Below are positions 17,135 through 24,013 of a stretch of DNA of 64,000 nt, one piece after another. The first letter of the stretch is position 1. The number at the start of each line of letters is the position of its first letter. The stretch spans positions 18,632-82,631 of the forward strand of contig JAKSSK010000002.1 of the NCBI GenBank assembly GCA_024403135.1. Reading direction: 5' to 3'. The notes beneath the pieces are model-generated. The model did not search any database. It was not told where the DNA came from and saw nothing but the letters and a program-made list of their open reading frames with translations. Position numbers and translations under genes: made by a program. Source of the stretch: Clostridia bacterium. GTDB taxonomy: Bacteria > Bacillota > Clostridia > Peptostreptococcales > Anaerovoracaceae.

Positions 17135-17686
17135 CTATTTATTTGCTCCTACTAGCTTTCTAACTAGATCAAATGCACTTCCTAGGTACTCACCTAAAGT
17201 CTTATCTGAGTATTTAAACTTGATTGCATATCTAAGTTCTCCACCTGAGTAATCTGAGTTGTATGGGTTTTGAACTTGAATGATATCTGGCTTACCATCA
17301 TTTTTTCCATAAATAACCTTGCCTGGTTGTGAATAGTGATCCTCAAACACTGCATCTACAGCCACTCTAAGTCTCTTCACGCCTTTACCATCGTATTCAA
17401 AGTTTCCTGCAAGATAGTTACCTTGATCATCATAGTTATATGCGATTTGGCCCTTGGCAAATCTTAGTGTAACGTACTTTGTATTCTTTGGTACTGTTAC
17501 AACGTAAAGTGGCACCTTTACATTTTTTTCTGCCATAAAATCGTAGTATGTGTATCCATGGAAGTCCATAGTTACACCTACTGCTGGTGTTACTGTGCAT
17601 GGCATGATGCATGCTGATGCTGCAAGTGGCATTGCTGAGAAAGCAACTACAAGTGCAAGCACTAATCCAATAATTCTTTTCTTCAT
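17135..17686 (-). CDS. secreted protein of unknown family under a cobalamin riboswitch
   Basis: 183 residues. A clear signal peptide (about 1-25, ending AASA) is followed by a short CIMPC motif at the start of the mature chain. About 150 residues rich in Tyr, Asp, Gly and beta-like strands follow (VPLYVVTVPKNTKYVTLRF, AYNYDDQGNYLAGNF). The C-terminal helix is GEYLGSAFDLVRKLVG. No family is recognised. Its own leader carries a cobalamin riboswitch, so expression should rise when B12 is scarce. It lies beside the ECF operon with DUF4430 and toroid proteins, so a role in corrinoid scavenging is inferred. AAAGGAG lies 8 bases before the start. Confidence 0.7.
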   Translation of the reverse strand: MKKRIIGLVLALVVAFSAMPLAASACIMPCTVTPAVGVTMDFHGYTYYDFMAEKNVKVPLYVVTVPKNTKYVTLRFAKGQIAYNYDDQGNYLAGNFEYDGKGVKRLRVAVDAVFEDHYSQPGKVIYGKNDGKPDIIQVQNPYNSDYSGGELRYAIKFKYSDKTLGEYLGSAFDLVRKLVGANK

Positions 17687-17751
17687 TTAATTTCTCCTTT
17701 CAATATATATTTTTTTAAAGAATGAAAAGCTGTAATTAAATGAGTCTTCAT

Positions 17752-17776
17752 TAAAAAAGCACCCATTCTGGGTGCT
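17752..17776 (-). terminator. terminator of cobalamin riboswitch 2
   Basis: On the minus strand AGCACCCA / TGGGTGCT with a 3-base loop and T6, between the aptamer and the secreted-protein gene. Confidence 0.88.
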
Positions 17777-17829
17777 ATACTGGTGCAATAAAAAGATCGC
17801 GGTCTCACCTCAGAAGACTTTGTAATGAG

Positions 17830-17965
17830 CTAAACAGGTCTACCGACTTAATCTTTGTAACCTACTAGAGCGCCTTCCCAGTTTCCCAGTGGCATACTGC
17901 TCGTTCGTGGATAACACGGTTGCTGAGACACAGTACTGGAATCTAACCAGCTTCCGAATGTTGTC
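17830..17965 (-). ncRNA. cobalamin riboswitch aptamer 2 (divergent)
   Basis: On the minus strand: GAGCAGTATGCCACTGG, then ACTGGGAAGGCG, then AGTCGGTAGACCTG (17835-17848). These match the GCCACTG, GGGAAGG and AGTCAGGAGACCTG blocks of cobalamin riboswitches in the right order. The 5' part is more divergent than in aptamer 1. A consensus promoter precedes it and a terminator follows it. Together with these, it explains the 331-base gene-free stretch 17687-18017. Confidence 0.8.
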
Positions 17966-17992
17966 TAGCTGAACATATTTAATTACAGTTGA

Positions 17993-18021
17993 AGTATATT
18001 ACCAATTGATAAGTGTGTCAA
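17993..18021 (-). promoter_or_regulatory. promoter of riboswitch 2 transcript
   Basis: On the minus strand: TTGACA (18016-18021), 17-base spacer, TATACT (17993-17998). It overlaps the 3' end of the PBECR4 gene. Confidence 0.88.
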
Positions 18022-18596
18022 GAGAATGATTCTTGAAAATAAATGTCACCTGTCTTATCAATTATGGTTATTTGCCTTACTTTTATTGTCTTTTGTTTCC
18101 GTATATATGCGTTATCTTCTCTAATAAAAAAGGATTCAGCGTAATATTCTCCTTTATCATCTTGCCCTATCGAAAGGTGATAATATAAATCATCGTTGTT
18201 GTAAAATAACATGCACTTTGCTTTCAAAATGGAATTTACCACTTCAGAATTGAAATCTACTATTATATCCGTATAGATCAAAGTTTGAATAATATCATCA
18301 GAAAAGCAGTTATATCTTTCCTTAATGGAGTCAAATTCACAGCTGTTTATTATCTCCTCTTCTGTGATTTTCCCACTTTTTATCCAAGATATTATGTAGC
18401 CACTATTAACCACCTTGTCATTTGGATTATTGAATCGACGTATAATATCTATATCTTTCAACTTATGTAGGCCAATTAAATGTGGGAAATTTCTTCTTTG
18501 CAAAGAAAATTCTACCATATTTCCCGTTTCCAATTCATATCTTACAGTATAGCCACAAATGCTCTCGTAATTTAAATATTTCTCTAATAACCCCAT
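18018..18596 (-). CDS. PBECR4-type nuclease-domain protein
   Basis: 192 residues, no signal peptide. The segment VEFSLQRRNFPHLIGLHKLKDID (about residues 28-50) and the later FNSEVVNSILKAKCMLFYNNDD are hallmarks of the PBECR4 domain. PBECR4 belongs to the phage-barnase-EndoU-colicin E5/D-RelE-like nucleases, seen in phage and polymorphic toxin settings. RNase activity is expected for the superfamily, not shown. AGGGGT lies 5 bases before ATG 18596, and the upstream frame extension is rejected. It sits behind a 160-base structured leader ending in a 10-bp hairpin. No obvious protein antitoxin gene is adjacent. Confidence 0.72.
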   Translation of the reverse strand: MGLLEKYLNYESICGYTVRYELETGNMVEFSLQRRNFPHLIGLHKLKDIDIIRRFNNPNDKVVNSGYIISWIKSGKITEEEIINSCEFDSIKERYNCFSDDIIQTLIYTDIIVDFNSEVVNSILKAKCMLFYNNDDLYYHLSIGQDDKGEYYAESFFIREDNAYIRKQKTIKVRQITIIDKTGDIYFQESFS

Positions 18597-18757
18597 AAAT
18601 ACCCCTAATAAATGTATAGCCCTTGGTTGTACCAAGGGCTAAGTCATTTTCAAAAGTGGTTCTCTTTGCTTCGGAAACTCCTATCCGGGGTAAGTGAACC
18701 AAAACTTACGGAAAAACCTCTGCTTAGGAACCCGGAACATCCTAAGCTTCATCGGTC
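18597..18757 (-). ncRNA. structured leader RNA with two pseudoknots, unassigned
   Basis: Minus-strand RNA between a consensus promoter and the PBECR4 gene. Hairpin A: arms 18740-18746 and 18723-18729. Its loop CCGGG pairs with 18684-18689. Hairpin B: arms 18704-18709 and 18690-18695. Its loop (18696-18700, GAACC on the plus strand) pairs with 18658-18662. A perfect 10-bp hairpin (18618-18627/18631-18640, 3-base loop) follows just before the ribosome site. It could be a riboswitch or a type III-like RNA antitoxin. No known class was recognised. Confidence 0.6.
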
Positions 18758-18763
18758 AAATAT

Positions 18764-18792
18764 ATTATATTAAATAGTCAAGTATTTTTCAA
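18764..18792 (-). promoter_or_regulatory. promoter of the structured leader and PBECR4 gene
   Basis: On the minus strand: TTGAAA (18787-18792), 17-base spacer, TATAAT (18764-18769). Confidence 0.8.
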
Positions 18793-18818
18793 TAAAAACC
18801 TTTAGACAATTATCGACA

Positions 18819-19775
18819 CTAGAATGTTGCAACATCGTCCTCTAGTCCAGGACAAGGTTCAAATGTTTCAATGTGTAGCACAGGTCCATCCTCGCCGTAT
18901 GCTTCGTGCATCTCGTGCTTTACTGTGAACTGCACTATTGCCCAGTCTCCGTGGACTACCTGCTTTATCTTTTCTGGATCCCATACAGCTACAAGTCCTG
19001 CAAACTGAATGTCCTCAACGCAGCAGGTCATAACGTGTCTACCAAGTACCATGCTGTTCTTAGGTAGGCCTCCACCTACTAGTGTTCTGCCCTTAACCTT
19101 TACAGTCTTGCCATCCCACTTTAGAGGCTCCTCATTAATATCCCTATACCAGTAAGCATAGTCTAGGTCCTTAACTTCAACAATATCTGCATTAATATCG
19201 AATGGTAGTGGATCCTCGATATCGTCGAACTCCACGTTGTCCCTTTCGTATTCGTACATGATCTGACTGTTTCTGTTGGCTGTTCTAACCACCTTGTGGA
19301 AAGCCATTTTATCATATAGCTTGCTAAAGCGATTGAACACTACCATCTCAGCGCTCTTCAGTTTATCGAAGACCAGGTTACGCATGTTCTGGTTGTATGT
19401 AAGGAAAGTTGGCGAGTACGCAAAGAACATCTCCTGGTAAGTAATCCAGTGAGGTGGCATATTGCCATACATTGTGTCAAGAAGCCACATGCCGTTCCAC
19501 TCAACAACTATTCTATCGGGGTGATACTTGTTTTCAAGTCTTCCCAGGTGAAGCATGTTGAAGTCGGATTCTTCCTCGATCACCTCGATGTATACCTTGC
19601 CTTCAGCAAACTTCTCAGGTTCGTATTCAACCTCACCTTCCTCGCAGCATAAAAGCAGCGTAGTCTGGTCCTTTGAGTTGAACTCATCGCTTTCCAATGA
19701 TTCCTGGATAAATGAAGTTTTACCAGATTCTAAGAAGCCAGTAAAAAGATATACCGGCATTTCTTTTTTCATCAT
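18819..19775 (-). CDS. CobW/COG0523-like GTPase lacking the metal-binding CxCC motif
   Basis: 318 residues. The P-loop GFLESGKTSF near residues 12-21 and the CobW-like start (MPVYLFTGFLESGKT) place it in the COG0523 group. It lacks the CxCC metal motif and has an unusual FNRFSKL where NKxD would be. The C-terminal part (about 200-318) has the CobW C-terminal domain style (WDGKTVKVKGRTLVGGG). It probably works with the His-rich CobW protein encoded 9 bases upstream, as paired metallochaperone-like GTPases do in some Clostridia. The metal and client are unknown. Confidence 0.75.
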   Translation of the reverse strand: MMKKEMPVYLFTGFLESGKTSFIQESLESDEFNSKDQTTLLLCCEEGEVEYEPEKFAEGKVYIEVIEEESDFNMLHLGRLENKYHPDRIVVEWNGMWLLDTMYGNMPPHWITYQEMFFAYSPTFLTYNQNMRNLVFDKLKSAEMVVFNRFSKLYDKMAFHKVVRTANRNSQIMYEYERDNVEFDDIEDPLPFDINADIVEVKDLDYAYWYRDINEEPLKWDGKTVKVKGRTLVGGGLPKNSMVLGRHVMTCCVEDIQFAGLVAVWDPEKIKQVVHGDWAIVQFTVKHEMHEAYGEDGPVLHIETFEPCPGLEDDVATF

Positions 19776-19784
19776 ATCTATCTC

Positions 19785-20867
19785 CTAAATTCCAAATAAC
19801 TGTTTAATATTGTCTTCCTTGATTTCAGAACCAATTACGCATAGTCTTCCGATGATGCCTGCTGATCCTGTTCTAACATCTGGTTCACCAGGAACATAGT
19901 CGAAGTGAATCCACTTGCCGTCTTCACCTTCAACGATACCCTTAGCTCTTAATATGATGCCGTATTCATCCTCGTGGGATAGCTCATTAAGAGCATGTTC
20001 AATCTGCTGGATTGTGAACTTGTGTGTAGTTTCTTCACCAACTGATGCGAATATTTCATCTGCATGATGGTGATGATGGTGGTGATGGCACTCACAATCT
20101 GGATCATCGCATTCGTGATCGTGGTCATGGTGATGATGACATTCACATTCTTCATCGTGGTCATGATGGTGATGGTGATGTTCGTGACATTCACACTCTT
20201 CATCGTGGTCATGGTGATGATGGTGATGTTCATGCTCTAGATGCTCTAGCTCCATAGCAAGAGTATCCTTGTTTTCCATAGCCTCTAGAATCTTCTTACC
20301 GTCAAGTTCATCCCAGTCGGTTGCGATGATTGTAGCATGATCGTTGTGCTCCTTTAGAACCTTAACTGTCTCATCCAGCTTGTCCTGGCTAAGTCCCTTA
20401 GTGTGGCTTAAGATGATTGAGCTAGCGTGCTCAACCTGGTTATTGAAGAATTCGCCGAAGTTCTTCATGTACATCTTAGCCTTCTTAGCGTCTACTACTG
20501 TAGTGAAGCCGTTTAAAGCTACGTCTTCCATTTCAAGGTTTTCGACAGCAGTGATGATGTCGCTAAGCTTACCTACACCTGAAGGTTCAATTAGGATTCT
20601 CTCAGGATGGAATTCTTCCATTACCTTTTCAAGTGCTCTGCCGAAATCTCCAACTAGGCTGCAGCAGATACATCCTTGATTCATCTCATTGATCTTGATG
20701 CCTGCATCCTGAAGAAAACCTCCATCTATTCCAATTTCGCCAAATTCGTTTTCAATTAAAACGATTTGCTCTCCCTTGTATGCTTCCTCAATTAACTTCT
20801 TGATTAAAGTTGTCTTTCCTGCTCCTAAGAAGCCTGAAAAAATATCGATTTTTGTCATTTTCGTCAT
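19785..20867 (-). CDS. His-rich CobW-family (COG0523) metallochaperone GTPase
   Basis: 360 residues. Walker A GFLGAGKTT (12-20), IENEFGEIGIDG switch (38-49), and the GCICC metal motif with Cys66, Cys68 and Cys69. Residues about 208-268 are an extreme His/Asp/Glu/Cys-rich insert with a near-repeated HHHHHHDHDEECEC unit. The CobW C-terminal domain follows. COG0523 proteins deliver Zn, Co or related metals to client enzymes. The usual NKxD guanine motif reads SHTK (154-157), so nucleotide choice may differ. It is coded in one run with a second CobW-like GTPase and two unknown genes. It lies 3 kb from B12 import genes, so cobalt is possible but unproven. Confidence 0.88.
   Translation of the reverse strand: MTKMTKIDIFSGFLGAGKTTLIKKLIEEAYKGEQIVLIENEFGEIGIDGGFLQDAGIKINEMNQGCICCSLVGDFGRALEKVMEEFHPERILIEPSGVGKLSDIITAVENLEMEDVALNGFTTVVDAKKAKMYMKNFGEFFNNQVEHASSIILSHTKGLSQDKLDETVKVLKEHNDHATIIATDWDELDGKKILEAMENKDTLAMELEHLEHEHHHHHHDHDEECECHEHHHHHHDHDEECECHHHHDHDHECDDPDCECHHHHHHHHADEIFASVGEETTHKFTIQQIEHALNELSHEDEYGIILRAKGIVEGEDGKWIHFDYVPGEPDVRTGSAGIIGRLCVIGSEIKEDNIKQLFGI
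20072..20236. repeat. tandem repeat coding for His-rich metal-binding insert
   Basis: CATGGTGATGATGGTGATG-type units recur, alternating with CATTCACATTCTTCATCGTGG blocks. The two clearest copies lie near 20130-20175 and 20180-20235. They code for the repeated His6-Asp-His-Asp-Glu-Glu-Cys-Glu-Cys unit, and repeat number could vary by slippage. Confidence 0.8.
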
Positions 20868-20896
20868 CTCTTTCCTTTTGTATTTTAACTAACATA

Positions 20897-21202
20897 TTAT
20901 ATACCATTTTCATAGTATGGTCTAACGTGATCTGCAATTATTTTCATCACTTCATCCTGGCCAGACTCATACTGCCAGTCGTCGGCTATATATATCTTGA
21001 TTACGTTGTACAGCCAGTCCTCATAGTGGGCCATTGCCTTTTCAAAGTCCATTCCCTTGGCTATCAGGTTTTCCACATCCACCTTGGCGTACTCCGCCCT
21101 GATCTTGCAGCGCTTTCTTGGAGTGCCCTCTGTCATGTCGAATACGGTTATTGGCAGGTAGTTAAAGAATGGAACTTCAGGGGTAAGTCTAATCTTGTGC
21201 AT
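20897..21202 (-). CDS. conserved-looking small protein of unknown function
   Basis: 101 residues, soluble, with no recognised family. It begins MHKIRLTPEVPFFNYLPITVFD and ends with a helical WQYESGQDEVMKIIADHVRPYY. The start at 21202 is chosen because GGGAGG lies 8 bases upstream. It overlaps the preceding gene by 14 bases and lies 29 bases before the His-rich CobW gene, so it is probably part of the same transcript. The Trp/Tyr-rich middle (HYEDWLYNVIKIYIADDW) suggests a folded domain. Possible metal or CobW client link is context only. Confidence 0.6.
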   Translation of the reverse strand: MHKIRLTPEVPFFNYLPITVFDMTEGTPRKRCKIRAEYAKVDVENLIAKGMDFEKAMAHYEDWLYNVIKIYIADDWQYESGQDEVMKIIADHVRPYYENGI

Positions 21203-21905
21203 ACTTCTTACCTCCCGCTTCATATAGCATCTTAAGCTCATCATCCGTTAGCTTCATGGTCACCTTTAGCTTTTCAAGTAGCTCATCTGTAGGGACGTAG
21301 TTTTGGTTGTTACAGATTACTACAAACAGTGGCTTAGGAATGCCCAGCTTGCTAAAAGTTATATCCCCATCTTGAAGCTTTTTATCGTATAACTTTAGGA
21401 AGACCTTGGAAAAGGAAGTCTTCTCCGCATCCAGTATGTCCTTTCTCACAACAACGTAGTGAGGCTCATACTGATTTAAGTACCCCTGGCTGTGTTCTAG
21501 GATAGGGAAACCTTTTTCAATGTACTCATCTAGGAATTTTCTGAACTCCTTGTACTCAAAGGTAAAATGCCCTTCCCTAACCACGTCGTAAAGTTCCTGA
21601 AGGTTTTCCTCTAAAGCGGCGTAATCCCTTTCAGTGGATAAGCTTCTAGCAAGGATATCTTTAAGCTTTTCGATGGTCAGATTGCCCTCAGTAATGCCGT
21701 TAAGGTAGACCCTGTAGTATCCGCCACCTATGTCCTCGCATAGGTAAGACGCCTGATCCTTTAGGGCCTCTTTGTACTCCCTATCTATGTCAATTTCCTC
21801 ATCCATGCCAAAGGTGTGCTGATAGATTAGCTTTACAGCATCCTCCATATCCATGTTTGGATAAAGGCTAGTATTACGTTTTATGATTTCCTTTAAAGTT
21901 TCCAT
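21189..21905 (-). CDS. unknown protein heading the CobW operon
   Basis: 238 residues, soluble, not assigned to a family. The N-terminal half (NMDMEDAVKLIYQHTFGMDE, YYRVYLNGITEGN) and the helical C-terminus (DELLEKLKVTMKLTDDELKMLYEAGG) look well folded. The start at 21905 is fixed by an extended -10 box (TGATATAAT) ending 7 bases upstream; a longer frame would run through the divergent gene. There is no Shine-Dalgarno site, so the transcript is predicted to be leaderless. It likely leads the transcript that continues into the 101-residue gene and the CobW pair. Confidence 0.62.
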   Translation of the reverse strand: METLKEIIKRNTSLYPNMDMEDAVKLIYQHTFGMDEEIDIDREYKEALKDQASYLCEDIGGGYYRVYLNGITEGNLTIEKLKDILARSLSTERDYAALEENLQELYDVVREGHFTFEYKEFRKFLDEYIEKGFPILEHSQGYLNQYEPHYVVVRKDILDAEKTSFSKVFLKLYDKKLQDGDITFSKLGIPKPLFVVICNNQNYVPTDELLEKLKVTMKLTDDELKMLYEAGGKKYAQD

Positions 21906-21908
21906 ACA

Positions 21909-21936
21909 TTGTATTATATCACAAATATGGTATACT
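21909..21936 (+). promoter_or_regulatory. promoter of the ferredoxin-type aldo/keto reductase (leaderless)
   Basis: TTGTAT (21909-21914), 16-base spacer, extended TGG-TATACT (21931-21936). The -10 ends 6 bases before ATG 21943. A divergent extended -10 (TGATATAAT on the minus strand, hexamer 21913-21918) overlaps it. Confidence 0.7.
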
Positions 21937-21942
21937 TTTGGT

Positions 21943-22860
21943 ATGAAAAAGATTAAACTTGGAAAAACAAAAATTGAGGTTTCAGAAATTGGCTTCGGTG
22001 TTTCACCTATGGGTCCACACCAGGTAGGTTTAAGTGTTGAGGAGGGATCTAAGGTCCTTTCCCACGCCCTGGACAGGGGCATATCCTTCCTGGATACGGC
22101 ACAGTTTTACCAGACCTATCCACACATCAAGGAAGCCCTAAAAGGAAGAAGACCGGTCATATCTTCAAAGTCCCTGGCAGAGGACTATGAGGGAATGAAG
22201 ATGGCCGTAGAAGAAGCCCTGCATTGCTTCGGCTACGTAGACATCTTCCTTCTTCACGAGGTTAGAACGGGGGACTTTGAAAAGAGACAAGGAGCCTGGA
22301 AGTACCTGGTTGAAGCAAAGGAAAAAGGCCTGGTTAGAGCCATCGGAGTATCCACCCACCACGTGGACGTGGTTGAAGAAATGGAAAAGGTGAATGAGCT
22401 AGATATTATCTTCCCACTGGTTAACTACGCAGGACTAGGCATTAGAAGAGGAGATGAACCTGGTAAGCTGGAGGATATGGAGAAGGCTATCAGGGAAAGT
22501 AAAAAAGGCATCTACACCATGAAGGCCTTTGGAGGAGGACCTCTAATTCATGAATACAAGAAATGTCTTGACTACAACAGAAGCCTAGGCGCTACCGTTA
22601 TCGGCTTTACCAGCATAAAGGATGTGGACGACCTGTTCGACTATCTTGATGGTAAGGACGTTAAGGTGGATACCTCAAAGAAGATAATGCGCATATCAAG
22701 GGATTCCTGCCTGGGATGCGGAAGATGCATTGAAAAGTGTAACAACAAGGCTATCTCCTTCTCAAGGGAAGATGGACTAGCTATAATAGATACGGATAAA
22801 TGCATGACCTGCGGCTACTGCACTCCAGTATGCCCTGTTAGAGCAATCGTCTTATATTAA
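21943..22860 (+). CDS. aldo/keto reductase with two 4Fe-4S ferredoxin motifs
   Basis: 305 residues. An aldo/keto reductase barrel (about 1-245) has the catalytic DTAQFY (Asp...Tyr), the SSKS lysine region and the LLHEV histidine region. A C-terminal bacterial ferredoxin domain has CLGCGRCIEKC and CMTCGYCTPVCP, ligating two 4Fe-4S clusters. Such fusions are common in anaerobes and probably link ferredoxin to carbonyl reduction; the substrate is unknown. The start at ATG 21943 matches the family N-terminus (MKKIKLGKTKIEVSEIGFG) and follows a -10 box by 6 bases with no ribosome site. A second, longer member lies at 46068. Confidence 0.88.
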   Translation: MKKIKLGKTKIEVSEIGFGVSPMGPHQVGLSVEEGSKVLSHALDRGISFLDTAQFYQTYPHIKEALKGRRPVISSKSLAEDYEGMKMAVEEALHCFGYVDIFLLHEVRTGDFEKRQGAWKYLVEAKEKGLVRAIGVSTHHVDVVEEMEKVNELDIIFPLVNYAGLGIRRGDEPGKLEDMEKAIRESKKGIYTMKAFGGGPLIHEYKKCLDYNRSLGATVIGFTSIKDVDDLFDYLDGKDVKVDTSKKIMRISRDSCLGCGRCIEKCNNKAISFSREDGLAIIDTDKCMTCGYCTPVCPVRAIVLY

Positions 22861-22865
22861 AACTA

Positions 22866-22892
22866 AAACCCACTCAGCCGAGTGGGTTTCTC
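22866..22892 (+). terminator. terminator between aldo/keto reductase and LuxR genes
   Basis: AAACCCACTC / GAGTGGGTTT with a 4-base loop and a T-rich tail. It can serve the plus-strand gene; the minus strand tail is A/T-rich too. Confidence 0.8.
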
Positions 22893-22924
22893 TATGTATA
22901 TATATTATCTTTAGATGAAAGTTA

Positions 22925-23860
22925 TCAATTGGAGCCATCCCCATCGTCACCTTTCATTTTTTCCTTTACAAGGACAATAATATCTGTTTTCTTATTTAAC
23001 TCCATCTTGTTTAAGATGTTGTGTATGTGTGTCTTAACTGTAGCTCCACCTATGTAAAGTGCATCTGCTATCTCAGTGTTAGACATTCCTTTAAGTATTA
23101 GAGCTATAAGCTCTGTCTCTCTATCTGTTAAAGAGTATTCACTCTTAAGTTCAGCAATTACTTCTTCTTCAATATATATATTCTTGCTTAACCCTTTGCC
23201 TCTTTCTTTTATGAGCTTGCTTTCCTTCATGACCGCATACATGATTAAGATTGATGAAAATGCCCATATTACAGCGTAGAAGTTTCCTATTCCCTCGTTA
23301 TATGTGTCACTAAACATTTCGTATATGCCCTCAATTGCAAGGGCAAGTGAAATAAGGGTCATAGGGATTGTAAATGTGTTGCCTGTTTTAAAGTGTACTT
23401 CCGATATGCCAAGTGCTGTGCAAACCAGAAGAAGCATGGTGATGATGGCATTAAAAGCGTATAGAATTGGGTCATACATGTCTGGAATGAAGGCAAGCAA
23501 TATCATTCCTGAAGTTATGTATGAAATGATTAAAGCGTTGTTAATCTTCTTTACAATCTTTCCTTTTATTCCAGTAAGGAATCTAGATACAACCACAATC
23601 CATAGGAATGAATAGCAAATGCAAAGCGCGTGCCATCCTACGTCGTAGACGATCTTATCGAAGTGGATGTTGAAAAAGGCATAGTTGTTGTATAAGGGCA
23701 TGTCAATTATTGACGCTGTAAGCATAGCAAACAGGAATACTTCTACTGAGATGTAAACCCTGCCCAGATCTCCCGTTTGTCGCATTAAAATGACGGACAC
23801 TAGGGATGCCACTACGATTGCCAATATTAATATGTGTATCAATGCCATTATATAGTCCAT
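22925..23860 (-). CDS. membrane-bound LuxR-type transcriptional regulator
   Basis: 311 residues. About seven hydrophobic segments fill the first 220 residues. A short Lys/Glu linker is followed by a C-terminal LuxR/GerE helix-turn-helix (about 240-300: LTDRETELIALILKGMSNTEIADALYIGGATVKTHI). There is no receiver or kinase domain, so signal and output are in one chain anchored to the membrane. Targets and signal are unknown. The ribosome site is weak (GATGAGATGG). It lies downstream of nhaC but behind a terminator at 23926-23957, so it has its own transcript. Confidence 0.87.
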   Translation of the reverse strand: MDYIMALIHILILAIVVASLVSVILMRQTGDLGRVYISVEVFLFAMLTASIIDMPLYNNYAFFNIHFDKIVYDVGWHALCICYSFLWIVVVSRFLTGIKGKIVKKINNALIISYITSGMILLAFIPDMYDPILYAFNAIITMLLLVCTALGISEVHFKTGNTFTIPMTLISLALAIEGIYEMFSDTYNEGIGNFYAVIWAFSSILIMYAVMKESKLIKERGKGLSKNIYIEEEVIAELKSEYSLTDRETELIALILKGMSNTEIADALYIGGATVKTHIHNILNKMELNKKTDIIVLVKEKMKGDDGDGSN

Positions 23861-23925
23861 ACTGCCATCTCATCTTTCATTTTAGAAAGTATATAACTAT
23901 TCTAGGTAATAATCAAATGTATAAG

Positions 23926-23957
23926 CCAAAATACCGGGAATCCCCCCGGTATTTTGA
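23926..23957 (-). terminator. terminator of nhaC
   Basis: AAAATACCGGG / CCCGGTATTTT, 11-bp perfect stem with a 6-base loop, directly after nhaC on the minus strand. Confidence 0.85.
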
Positions 23958-24013
23958 CATTTTTCAAAGCTTATATATTAAGAGGATTGAACCTCAAATA
24001 TATCTTGTTTTGA

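Noticed and set aside
18597-18757. Third cobalamin riboswitch or SRP RNA
   Set aside because: It lacks the cobalamin blocks and the SRP GGAAGGAAGCAG-type core.
20050-20236. Possible CRISPR array
   Set aside because: The repeats are in frame within a CobW gene and code for His/Asp/Glu/Cys; no unique spacers.
20045-20257. Open frames opposite or offset to the His-rich repeat
   Set aside because: They arise from the low-complexity CATCAC repeat and show no coding character.
21906-22082. N-terminal extension of the 238-residue gene beyond 21905
   Set aside because: It would run antisense through the aldo/keto reductase start and both promoters; the extended -10 fixes the start at 21905.
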